The notes under the pieces are model-generated. The model did not search any database. It saw only the letters and a program-made list of their open reading frames with translations, and was not told the origin of the DNA. This document shows positions 51,024 through 58,380 of a DNA stretch of 64,000 nt, piece after piece. The DNA is from Hymenobacter rubripertinctus (GTDB taxonomy: Bacteria > Bacteroidota > Bacteroidia > Cytophagales > Hymenobacteraceae). Position 1 is the first letter of the stretch. Every line of letters begins with the position of its first letter. The stretch spans positions 72,093 through 136,092 of the forward strand of contig NZ_QYCN01000010.1 in the NCBI RefSeq assembly GCF_003583925.1. Direction: 5' to 3'. Made by a program: the position numbers and the translations under genes.

Positions 51024-51452
51024 ATGATCGAGCGTCTTCTTTCCAATTCCCGCAGCCCCGACTACTGCCGGCTGCGCTACGAACCCCAAAAACAGTGGCT
51101 GCGCGTTACCTGGGCCGGGTACGTGGGCTCTGAGTACGCCCGCGAAGGGGCGCTGGCCAGCCTGCAAATGCTGCGGGAGCTGCCCTGCCCCTACCTGCTC
51201 AACGACAACAGCCAGCTGGAAGGCCCCTGGTTCGACTCGCTTTTCTGGCTGGCCCAGGAATGGGGGCCGGCCGCCGCCGCCGCCGGCCTGCAATACGTGG
51301 CCCACGTGGTGCGCGTGGGCACGTTTGCCAACACGTTCCTGCTCACGCCCACCCACCAGCTTTTCAACAAGTTTGAAATTCAGATTTTCGACAGCGCCCA
51401 GGAAGCCACCGAGTGGCTGCTCAGCTGCCAGACCGCCGGGCCGCCGGAGTAA
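51024..51452 (+). CDS. Small STAS/SpoIIAA-like hypothetical protein
   Basis: 142 residues. Alternating beta and alpha elements (YEPQKQWLRVTWAGYVGSEY, PCPYLLNDNSQLEGPWFDSL, YVAHVVRVGTFANTFLLTPT, FEIQIFDSAQEATEWLL) recall the SpoIIAA-like / STAS-type single-domain proteins common in Hymenobacter. No catalytic motif, signal peptide or membrane span is present. Function unknown. It is flanked by a divergent DUF6044 gene and a convergent xerD. Confidence 0.78.
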   Translation: MIERLLSNSRSPDYCRLRYEPQKQWLRVTWAGYVGSEYAREGALASLQMLRELPCPYLLNDNSQLEGPWFDSLFWLAQEWGPAAAAAGLQYVAHVVRVGTFANTFLLTPTHQLFNKFEIQIFDSAQEATEWLLSCQTAGPPE

Positions 51453-51486
51453 GGCGGACCGGCCGGAGCCCGGCTCCGGTGCCGGC

Positions 51487-52389
51487 TTAGCTGCGGGGAT
51501 GGAAGTCGGTGATAATCTGGCGCAGGTAGTCGCGGTCGAGGTGGGTGTAGATTTCGGTGGTCGTGATGCTCTCGTGGCCCAGCATTTCCTGCACGGCCCG
51601 CAAATCGGCCCCGCCCTCGATGAGGTGGGTGGCAAAACTGTGGCGGAAGGTATGGGGGCTGATGCTCTTGCGGATGCCGGCCGTGGCGGCGGCCGCTTTG
51701 ATGATGTGGAAAATCATGACCCGCGACAGGCCGGTGCCCCGCTTGTTGAGGAACACGGTGTCCTCGTGGCCGGGCTTGATGTCGAGGTGGGCCCGGATGC
51801 CTTGCAGGTAGAAACCCAGGTGCTTGAGCGCGTCGCGGCCGATGGGCACCAGCCGCTCCTTGTTGCCCTTGCCCGTTACGCGCACAAAGCCCTGGTCGGC
51901 GTAGAGGTTGGACAGGCGCAGGCCCGTGAGCTCGCTCACCCGCAGGCCGGAGCTATAGAGCACCTCCAGAATGGCCCGGTTGCGGGTGCCCTCGGGCGTG
52001 CTCAGATCGAGGGCGGCCAGCACCTGCTCAATTTCAGGGTAGCTGAGCGTGTCGGGCAGCTTGCGGCCGGTTTTGGGCGCTTCCAGCGTGTCGGTGGGGT
52101 CCAGCGTGAGCAGGTCTTCCATAATCAGAAAGTGGTAGAAGGCCTTGATGCCCGAAAGCGTGCGCGCCTGCGACGTAGCCTCCAGCCCCAGCCCGCCCAG
52201 CCAGGCCAGAAAGTCGCGCAGCAGGCGGGTGGTTACCTGCTGGGGCGAGGCGGACAGCTTTTCCAGCTCCAGGTACTGGCGCAGCTTGTGCACGTCGCGC
52301 ACGTAGGCCTGCACCGAGTTGGCGGAGAGCGACTTTTCGAGCTGGAGGTAGCCCTCGAACTGCTTGATGGCAACGGACCAGGTAGACAT
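51487..52389 (-). CDS. xerD: Tyrosine recombinase XerD
   Basis: 300 residues from ATG 52389 (MSTWSVAIKQFEGYLQLEKS). The N-terminal SAM-like core-binding domain (about 5-90) and the C-terminal catalytic domain (about 110-300) carry R150 (SSGLRVSELTGL), K174 (VTGKGNKERL), H246 and R249 (SPHTFRHSFATH), H272 (MLGHESITTTEIY) and nucleophile Y281. XerD with XerC resolves chromosome dimers at dif, activated by FtsK encoded nearby. All residues and the length (300) fit the housekeeping enzyme, not a phage integrase. It has a -7 box 42 bases upstream. Confidence 0.95.
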   Translation of the reverse strand: MSTWSVAIKQFEGYLQLEKSLSANSVQAYVRDVHKLRQYLELEKLSASPQQVTTRLLRDFLAWLGGLGLEATSQARTLSGIKAFYHFLIMEDLLTLDPTDTLEAPKTGRKLPDTLSYPEIEQVLAALDLSTPEGTRNRAILEVLYSSGLRVSELTGLRLSNLYADQGFVRVTGKGNKERLVPIGRDALKHLGFYLQGIRAHLDIKPGHEDTVFLNKRGTGLSRVMIFHIIKAAAATAGIRKSISPHTFRHSFATHLIEGGADLRAVQEMLGHESITTTEIYTHLDRDYLRQIITDFHPRS

Positions 52390-52430
52390 GGAGAAACTGG
52401 GGGGGGGTGAGGGGCGGTGGGGGACTGGGG

Positions 52431-52438
52431 CAAAGATA
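52431..52438 (-). promoter_or_regulatory. TAnnTTTG -7 box of xerD
   Basis: Minus-strand TATCTTTG. It directly abuts a GTCAT-family repeat. Confidence 0.6.
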
Positions 52439-52440
52439 CG

Positions 52441-52556
52441 GTCATCCTGAGCGGAGCGAAGGACCTGGTAACGCGGGCACAGGTCGTTGTACTCAGCTTC
52501 CCTACTCACGGGGCAACAACTGCACGCGGGATTCTTCGCTTCGCGCTGAATGACGT
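52441..52556. repeat. GTCAT-family imperfect inverted repeat
   Basis: GTCATCCTGAGCGGAGCGAA at the left and CTTCGCTTCGCGCTGAATGA at the right end form imperfect arms between xerD and aroQ. The spacing and ends match the window-wide GTCAT...ATGAC family. Confidence 0.6.
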
Positions 52557-52607
52557 TCCTTTGTTTATCCGTCCTCAGTACCCCAACCCTCCCCCAGACA
52601 CCCAACT

Positions 52608-53054
52608 ATGCAAGTTCTCCTTCTCAACGGCCCCAACCTCAACCTGCTGGGCCGGCGCGAGCCGGGCATTTACGGCACCCGCTCCTTCGAGGAATACCTG
52701 CCCGAACTGCGCGAAGCCTTTCCGCAGTTCGAGCTGGAGTACTTCCAGAGCAACCACGAGGGCGAGCTGATTGACAAGCTCCACGAAGTGGGCTTCACCT
52801 ACCACGGCATCGTGCTCAACGCCGGCGGCTACACCCACACCAGCGTGGCCCTGGCCGATGCCGTGGCAGCCATCGGCGCGCCCGTGGTGGAGGTGCACCT
52901 GAGCAACCTGCACGCCCGCGAGGAGTTCCGCCAGCGCAGCCTGCTGGGCCGCAACTGCGTGGGCAGCATCAGCGGCTTCCAACTCGACAGCTACAAACTG
53001 GCCCTGCACTATTTCGACGGCCAGCGCCCCAAGCGCATGGGGTTTCGGGTGTGA
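52608..53054 (+). CDS. aroQ: 3-dehydroquinate dehydratase type II
   Basis: 148 residues. AroQ removes water from 3-dehydroquinate in the shikimate pathway. Catalytic Tyr lies in NLNLLGRREPGIYGTRSFEE (about residue 24) and catalytic His in VVEVHLSNLHAREEFR (about 102). LNAGGYTHTSVALADA and GSISGFQLDSYKLAL are further family blocks. It has the typical dodecameric-type length and is cytoplasmic. Expressed divergently from xerD; its stop codon begins a heptamer repeat. Confidence 0.96.
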   Translation: MQVLLLNGPNLNLLGRREPGIYGTRSFEEYLPELREAFPQFELEYFQSNHEGELIDKLHEVGFTYHGIVLNAGGYTHTSVALADAVAAIGAPVVEVHLSNLHAREEFRQRSLLGRNCVGSISGFQLDSYKLALHYFDGQRPKRMGFRV

Positions 53055-53082
53055 TAAGTGATAAGGGATAAGGGATAAGTGA
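53051..53082. repeat. GTGATAA/GGGATAA heptamer array
   Basis: Two GTGATAA, two GGGATAA and a partial unit; the aroQ stop codon lies in the first unit. Confidence 0.9.
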
Positions 53083-53085
53083 GCC

Positions 53086-53379
53086 AAGGAACGTCATTCC
53101 GAGTGCAGCCGAGGAATCTCGCGTGCTCAGGCTGCCAAAGTGATTCTGAAGCTGTTTAGAAAGTCCGCTTTGTTGGTTAGCTATCATCCTGCGCTTGCGA
53201 AGCGCCTTATTACGCGGGCCTATGTCAACTTCTTTCCGAGTTGTGCGGACGTGATAAGGTGCTTCGCAAGCGCAGGATGACAGCCTTTCTGACTTCCTAA
53301 ACAGCTTCTCTAGCATCAGCATTACCAATTCGGCCTCAGCACGCGAGATTCCTCGGCTGCGCTCGGAATGACGTTCCTT
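53086..53379. repeat. 294-bp nested hairpin element
   Basis: The outer arms (53086-53127 and 53338-53379) are 42 bases with one mismatch and carry the GTCAT...ATGAC ends. Inside lie a second pair (GAAGCTGTTTAGAAAG near 53146 with its split complement near 53287-53309) and a third (ATCATCCTGCGCTTGCGAAG near 53183 with its complement near 53263-53282). It has no coding content and fills most of the 386-base gap between aroQ and the aminotransferase. Confidence 0.85.
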
Positions 53380-53407
53380 TTTACCCCCCCCCTGCTTCCG
53401 CCTTTCC

Positions 53408-53415
53408 TACCTTTG
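53408..53415 (+). promoter_or_regulatory. TAnnTTTG -7 box of aminotransferase
   Basis: TACCTTTG, 25 bases upstream of the ATG. Confidence 0.6.
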
Positions 53416-53440
53416 CAGCTCAACCTGACTTTCCTTCGCT

Positions 53441-54508
53441 ATGTATACGTTCAATCCCGGCCCTTCCCAGGTCTATCCGCAGGTGCGGCGCTATTTGCAG
53501 GACGCCTTTGATGAGGGCTGGCTCTCGGCCCCGCACCGCGGCGAGCGGTTCGTGCAGCTCATGCGCCAGACCGTGCAGGAGCTCAAAAATAAGCTCAACG
53601 TACCCCAGGACTACACCGTGTTCTTCCTGAGCTCGGCCACCGAATGCTGGGAAGTGCTGACCCAGAGCCTGACGCCCACCAAGAGCTTCCACCTCTACAA
53701 CGGCGCTTTCGGGGAGAAGTGGTACGAGTACGCCAAGGCCCTGCGCCCCGAAACCAAGGGCCTCAAATTCGGTATCGATGAGGTGCCCGACGCCCGCAAC
53801 CTGCCCGGCCTCGACGAGCACACGAACCTGGTCTGCCTGACGCAGAACGAAACCAGCAACGCCACCCAGCTGCGCGACGGGGCCATTCTGAACATCTACA
53901 ACCGCCTGCCCGGCAACGCCCTGCTGGCCGTGGATGCCACTTCCTCAATGGCCGGCATCCAGCTCAAGTTCATCAAGGCCGATATCTGGTACGCCTCGGT
54001 GCAGAAGTGCTTCGGGCTGCCGGCGGGCCTCTCCGTGATGCTGCTCTCGCCGAGGGCCGTGGAGCGCCTGCGCAAAGTGAACGAGCGCAGCCACTACAAC
54101 TCGCTCACGGCCCAGTACGAGAAGATGCTCAACTTCCAGACCACCCACACGCCCAACGTGCTGGGCATCTACCTGCTCAGCCGCACCCTGCACGATAACC
54201 CGATCATCAAAACCACCCATCAGCACGTGCTGGAGCGCGCCAATAAGCTCTACGACTACTTCGACCAGGCCACCCGGCTGCGCCCGCTCGTCACGAACCC
54301 CGAAACGCGCTCCTCCACCGTTATCGGGCTCCAGGGCGCGCCCGCCCTCATCGAGGAGGTGAAGCGCCAGGCCCTGGCCCAGGGTATGCAGCTGGGCAGC
54401 GGCTACGGCTCCTGGAAGCCCACCAGCCTGCGCATCGCCAACTTCCCCGCCATCCCCGACGCCGCCTTCGAGCAGCTCGTCCAGTTCTTCGCCAAGGAAT
54501 TCGCCTGA
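53441..54508 (+). CDS. Aminotransferase class V, phosphoserine-aminotransferase-like
   Basis: 355 residues, a PLP enzyme of fold type I. Start MYTFNPGPSQVYPQVRRYL is the serC-like entry. FFLSSATECWEVLTQSLT binds phosphate, AVDATSSMAGIQLKFIKADI contains the Asp contacting the PLP nitrogen, and the PLP-Lys is in YASVQKCFGLPAGLSV (about residue 191). The C-terminal SGYGSWKPTSLRIANFPAI closes the active site. Phosphoserine aminotransferase in serine synthesis is the likely reaction, though alanine/glyoxylate-type activity cannot be excluded by motifs alone. No serA neighbour is present. Confidence 0.9.
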   Translation: MYTFNPGPSQVYPQVRRYLQDAFDEGWLSAPHRGERFVQLMRQTVQELKNKLNVPQDYTVFFLSSATECWEVLTQSLTPTKSFHLYNGAFGEKWYEYAKALRPETKGLKFGIDEVPDARNLPGLDEHTNLVCLTQNETSNATQLRDGAILNIYNRLPGNALLAVDATSSMAGIQLKFIKADIWYASVQKCFGLPAGLSVMLLSPRAVERLRKVNERSHYNSLTAQYEKMLNFQTTHTPNVLGIYLLSRTLHDNPIIKTTHQHVLERANKLYDYFDQATRLRPLVTNPETRSSTVIGLQGAPALIEEVKRQALAQGMQLGSGYGSWKPTSLRIANFPAIPDAAFEQLVQFFAKEFA

Positions 54509-54683
54509 ATCACAGATGGTGCTGATGGTGCTGATAACACAGATTCGTGCTGGTAGCGGATCTGTTCAATTGGCCCCACTGCCCACCACCAGCACGAATC
54601 CACCAGCACGAATCCGCGCCATCAGAACCAATCCGCTACCAGAACAAATCTGCGACATCTGCACCATCTGCACCATCTGTGAT
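54509..54683. repeat. Nonamer-style inverted arms (GATGGTGCT)
   Basis: The left arm (54509-54568) begins with two GATGGTGCT units; the right arm (54626-54683) ends in ACCATCTGC units. The arms are complementary and fill the gap between the aminotransferase and marC, ending 2 bases before the marC ATG. Confidence 0.75.
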
Positions 54684-54685
54684 TC

Positions 54686-55246
54686 ATGTTTAGCTTCAAG
54701 GAAATAGCCTCCGTCACGCTCACACTGTTTGCCATCATCGATATTCTGGGCTCGGTGCCCATTATCATCCAGATCCGGCAGCGCGAAGGCGGCGTGAATG
54801 CCGAAAAAGCCACCATCGTGGCGGGCCTGCTCATGATTGCCTTCCTGTTTCTGGGCCAGAGCATTCTGTCCCTGTTCGGGGTCGATTTCCAGTCGTTTGC
54901 CCTGGCGGGGGCCATCATCATTTTCCTGATCGGGATGGAAATGATTCTGGGCATCGAGCTGTTCCGCCACGACCCCACCACCGGCACCGGCTCCATCGTG
55001 CCGCTGGCCTTCCCGCTCATTGTGGGGGCCGGCACCATGACCACCCTGCTCTCGTTGCGGGCCGCCTACCAGCTGCCCAACGTGCTGGCCGGCATCCTGG
55101 TAAACCTGGTTTTTGTGTACCTGGTCATCAAAAGCTCGGCCTGGATTGAGCGCAAGCTGGGCAAAGTCGGCGAAGACATCCTGCGCCGCGTGTTCGGCGT
55201 TATCCTGCTGGCCATCGCCATCAAGCTGTTCAAAACGAATTTTTGA
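54686..55246 (+). CDS. MarC family integral membrane protein
   Basis: 186 residues, six membrane spans. Family motifs: TLTLFAIIDILGSVPIIIQI (span 1), LAGAIIIFLIGMEMILGIEL, SIVPLAFPLIVGAGTMTTLL and VFGVILLAIAIKLF. MarC-type proteins are uncharacterised inner-membrane proteins; no drug efflux role is established. Its ATG immediately follows an inverted-repeat arm, so the 5' leader would fold strongly. A convergent antiporter gene lies downstream beyond a bidirectional hairpin. Confidence 0.92.
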   Translation: MFSFKEIASVTLTLFAIIDILGSVPIIIQIRQREGGVNAEKATIVAGLLMIAFLFLGQSILSLFGVDFQSFALAGAIIIFLIGMEMILGIELFRHDPTTGTGSIVPLAFPLIVGAGTMTTLLSLRAAYQLPNVLAGILVNLVFVYLVIKSSAWIERKLGKVGEDILRRVFGVILLAIAIKLFKTNF

Positions 55247-55275
55247 GGAAGGTAAGGAAGGAAGGAGCCAAGAAT

Positions 55276-55322
55276 AAAAGCAACTGTCATCCTTCGCTCC
55301 GCTCAGGATGACAGTTGCTTTT
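55276..55322. terminator. 17-bp GTCAT-family bidirectional hairpin
   Basis: AAAAGCAACTGTCATCC (55276-55292) pairs exactly with 55306-55322, ending in T-runs on both strands. It lies between convergent marC and antiporter genes. Confidence 0.85.
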
Positions 55323-55338
55323 AGGCGCTTCCAGATCC

Positions 55339-56526
55339 TCAGTACTCTCCTATTTCCGGCTCCTCGCGGCTCATGAGCAGGCCCACCATCATGAGTACGC
55401 CGGTGAGCAGGATAACCAGGAACAGGATGTTTTCGCTGACCTCGCCAATCAGGTGCTGCTGGGGGATGCTGTAGAAAAGCAGCACCGTAATCAGGCCTTT
55501 GGGGGCGATGAACAGCTCAGGAATGAGGTCGGTTTTGGCGATGAAGCGCAGGTAGAAGTAGCGGATGGCCGTGAGGGCCACCACGATAATGACGCCCTGC
55601 AACAGCAGCTGCGGACTCATCAGCTTGCTAACCGTGATGCTGAAGCCGAAGAGCAGGAAGAAAAACGTGCGGATCAGGAAGGCCGACTCGGCCGTGATGC
55701 TGCGGAGCTGGTGCAGCTCTTCAGTGAGGCGGGCCGGATTGAACCACCGCTGCAACGGCCCCAGCATGAACTGCTCGGCGTTGTTAACGGCCAGTCCGAA
55801 GACGAGCACCAGGACCAGGGAGGAGAGGTGCAGGTTTTTGGCCACGCTGTAGAGCAGAATCAGGAAGGCCAGAATCAGGAAGAACTTAACATGCAGGCGG
55901 ATCCGGTCGAGCAGGAAGATGAGGGCCGCCGTGCTCACAATGGCCACCAGCGCCACCGATATAATATCGAGCCCGAACGTAGCCAGCGACATACCCTCGC
56001 CGAAGTTGGATTGCAGCGCAAAATTGAAGAGCATGATGCCCAGGATGTCGGAAAAGGTGCTCTCGTAGATGATGAATTCCTGCTTTTCGCCCGTCAGGCC
56101 GGCCACGCTGGGAATGGCAATGGCCGAGCTGATAACGGCCAGCGGAATGGCATTGACAAGGCAGCTCTGAAAATTGACGTGCAGCCAGAAGTGCAGAATC
56201 AGGGCAATGGCCAGCGACTGCACCACCAGCATGAGCACGGCCGCCAGGAAGGAGCGCCGGATGAGGGGGAATTTCTCGCGGGTTATCTTCAGATCCAGCG
56301 CGCCCTCCAACACAATCATGATCAGGCCGATAATGCCGAATATCTCCAGAATTACTTTGGGCGTGACGAAGGTAAATTCAAAGTAGTCGGCGGCCTGGCG
56401 CAGGGCAATGCCCGAGAGCAGCAGCATGAGCACCGAGGGCACTTTGGTGGCGCGGGCAATCAGGTCGAAGAGGTAGGACAGAATCACGGCCAGACTCAGG
56501 CCGATGAGAATAGAATACGAACCCAT
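55339..56526 (-). CDS. Cation:proton antiporter (CPA family)
   Basis: 395 residues with about 11-12 membrane spans and no C-terminal cytosolic domain. CPA1/CPA2-type features: LLLSGIALRQAADYFEF, LIMIVLEGALDLKITREKFP, NAIPLAVISSAIAIPSVAGL (discontinuous helix with polar residues), LLFGFSITVSKLM. It likely exchanges Na+ or K+ for H+ at the inner membrane. The conserved twin acidic residue is not clear in every span, so the transport ion is not assigned. Own promoter region; convergent with marC. Confidence 0.88.
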   Translation of the reverse strand: MGSYSILIGLSLAVILSYLFDLIARATKVPSVLMLLLSGIALRQAADYFEFTFVTPKVILEIFGIIGLIMIVLEGALDLKITREKFPLIRRSFLAAVLMLVVQSLAIALILHFWLHVNFQSCLVNAIPLAVISSAIAIPSVAGLTGEKQEFIIYESTFSDILGIMLFNFALQSNFGEGMSLATFGLDIISVALVAIVSTAALIFLLDRIRLHVKFFLILAFLILLYSVAKNLHLSSLVLVLVFGLAVNNAEQFMLGPLQRWFNPARLTEELHQLRSITAESAFLIRTFFFLLFGFSITVSKLMSPQLLLQGVIIVVALTAIRYFYLRFIAKTDLIPELFIAPKGLITVLLFYSIPQQHLIGEVSENILFLVILLTGVLMMVGLLMSREEPEIGEY

Positions 56527-56671
56527 AGAGTGCAGTTAACCCAGTTTTTTGGTTTCGGCTATACGCACGAAACGCGTCGGCCGCCGAAATGAAGGGCCGC
56601 GAAGATACGGTTTCGGGGGTGGGCGGGGCCAACTTCAGGGGTGGGCCGGGCCGGCACCTGCCGCCGGGCCC

Positions 56672-56679
56672 TACCTTTG
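56672..56679 (+). promoter_or_regulatory. TAnnTTTG -7 box of flavoprotein gene
   Basis: TACCTTTG ends 4 bases before the ATG at 56684, another near-leaderless arrangement. Confidence 0.6.
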
Positions 56680-56683
56680 CCCC

Positions 56684-57934
56684 ATGCAACAATCAACGTC
56701 TCTGGTGGTGGCCGTGGTAGGCGGGGGGCCGGCCGGGCTGCTGGCGGCCCAGCATCTGGCCGAAGCGGGTTGCCAGGTCCACCTCTACGAGGCCCAGGCG
56801 ACGGTGGGCCGCAAGTTTCTGGTGGCCGGGCACGGGGGCTTCAACCTGAGCAATGCCGAAGACGCGCCCCCGTTCGCCGCCCGCTACGCCGCCCGCCAGC
56901 CCGAATTCGCCCGCTACCTGGCCCACTTCTCCGCCCCTGACCTGCGGGCCTGGGCCGCCGCGTTGGGCATCGGCACCTTTGTGGGCACCAGCGGCCGCAT
57001 TTTCCCGGAGCCCGAGCACAAGCCGGCCCACTTGCTGCGGGCCTGGCTGGAGCGCCTGCACGCCCTGGGCGTTACGCTGCACCCCCGCCACCGCTGGCTG
57101 GGCTTCGCGCCCGCAGGCGGCCTGCGCTTCCGCCAGGAAGCAACCGGCCAGGAGCTGACCGTGTGCCCCCAGGCCACGCTGCTGGCCCTGGGCGGGGCTA
57201 GCTGGGCCAAAACCGGCTCCGATGGCAGCTGGCGGCCCGAGCTGGAGCGGGCCGGGGTGCCGGTGGTGCCGTTTGCGCCCGCCAACTGCGGGGCCGAAGT
57301 GGCGTGGTCGGCATTTTTCCGGCAGAAGGTGGGCCGCCAGCCGCTCAAAAACGTGGCCCTGAGCTGCGGCGGCCACACGGTGCGGGGCGAAATTATGCTC
57401 ACCGACTACGGCCTGGAAGGAACGCCCGTGTACGCCCTCACGCCCCAGCTGCGGGCCGCGCTGGCCGGCGGCGGCCCCGCTCACCTCCATCTCCATCTCA
57501 AGCCCGACCTGAGCCCGGCCCAACTGCTCGACAAGCTGGGCCGCCGCCGCCCGGGTAAGTCGGGGGCCTCCTTTCTGGCCGAAGCCCTGCGCCTGCCGCC
57601 GCCGGTGCCCACGCTGCTGCGGGAGCTGGGGCCGCCCGCGTTTCCGGTGGCCGCGCCCGAAGCCGCCCGGCTGCTCAGCTACCTGCCCATCCCCGTCACG
57701 GGCCTGCGCCCCCTTGAGGAGGCCATCAGCACGGCCGGCGGCGTGGCCTGGACGGCCGTGGATGAGCACCTGATGCTGCTGGCCCGCCCCGGCACCTTCG
57801 TGGCCGGCGAAATGCTCGACTGGGAAGCGCCCACCGGGGGCTACCTGCTCCAGGGCTGCTTCAGCACCGGGGCCTGGGCCGCCCGGGGCATCCTGCGGAT
57901 GCGCGGAATATCGATGCGCGGAATGTCGCAATGA
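56684..57934 (+). CDS. FAD-dependent oxidoreductase, BaiN/TIGR03862-like flavoprotein
   Basis: 416 residues from ATG 56684. The Rossmann FAD motif GGGPAGLLAAQHLAEAG (about 13-29) is followed by GRKFLVAGHGGFNLSNAEDA, TSGRIFPEPEHKPAHLLRAW, LLALGGASWAKTGSDG and AGEMLDWEAPTGGYLLQGCF near the C-terminus, which close the FAD site. These match the HI0933/BaiN flavoprotein family, variant TIGR03862. Substrate unknown; some relatives reduce steroid double bonds. It is cytoplasmic and is convergent with the next small membrane gene. Confidence 0.92.
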   Translation: MQQSTSLVVAVVGGGPAGLLAAQHLAEAGCQVHLYEAQATVGRKFLVAGHGGFNLSNAEDAPPFAARYAARQPEFARYLAHFSAPDLRAWAAALGIGTFVGTSGRIFPEPEHKPAHLLRAWLERLHALGVTLHPRHRWLGFAPAGGLRFRQEATGQELTVCPQATLLALGGASWAKTGSDGSWRPELERAGVPVVPFAPANCGAEVAWSAFFRQKVGRQPLKNVALSCGGHTVRGEIMLTDYGLEGTPVYALTPQLRAALAGGGPAHLHLHLKPDLSPAQLLDKLGRRRPGKSGASFLAEALRLPPPVPTLLRELGPPAFPVAAPEAARLLSYLPIPVTGLRPLEEAISTAGGVAWTAVDEHLMLLARPGTFVAGEMLDWEAPTGGYLLQGCFSTGAWAARGILRMRGISMRGMSQ

Positions 57935-57938
57935 CAGG

Positions 57939-58193
57939 TTACTCCTTCACTGCCCGTTCGGCTTCTTCGGCGGCGGCCAGCACGGCTTTGGCCTCGTTGA
58001 GCAGGCGCTGGCCGTGGTCGAGCTGCTGGCGCAGGATGAGGGCGAACAGCACGAAATAGGACAGGATGGGCAGGAAGAAGCCCAGCGCGAACCAGAGCCA
58101 GAAGGAGCGCCCGTAACTGTAGGCGCAATACCCGGTGATGAACGGCAGCAGCGAAACGGCAAACAGGCCGGCGGCTAGTAAGTCTACGAACAT
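57939..58193 (-). CDS. Small two-span membrane protein
   Basis: 84 residues from the ATG at 58193 (MFVDLLAAGLFAVSLLPFIT). Two membrane helices (about 5-22 and 30-53) are followed by a charged coiled-coil tail (LRQQLDHGQRLLNEAKAVLA, then AAEEAERAVKE). Function not recognised. The frame is open far upstream, but that part overlaps the start region of the divergent gene and lacks protein character. It lies 4 bases past the convergent flavoprotein stop. Confidence 0.65.
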   Translation of the reverse strand: MFVDLLAAGLFAVSLLPFITGYCAYSYGRSFWLWFALGFFLPILSYFVLFALILRQQLDHGQRLLNEAKAVLAAAEEAERAVKE

Positions 58194-58380
58194 AGCGCGG
58201 GGGATCAAGCGGGCGAAGGAGGAGCGCGGCCGGCGGGCAGCCGGGGCGGCGTACGGGCACAACCGGCTTTGGGCGGGAAGGTTACTCAATATGGTCATTA
58301 TGTAGGGAGCGAACCATCTTTGAGGAAGGTTTTTGCGTATTTGCCCCTTTCCGCCCTTCACGTTTGCCCCGTCGCTCCCT

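Noticed and set aside
51487..52389. Integrase marking a prophage or genomic island
   Set aside because: The protein has XerD length and all XerD residues, lies near ftsK, and no phage genes or tRNA target surround it.
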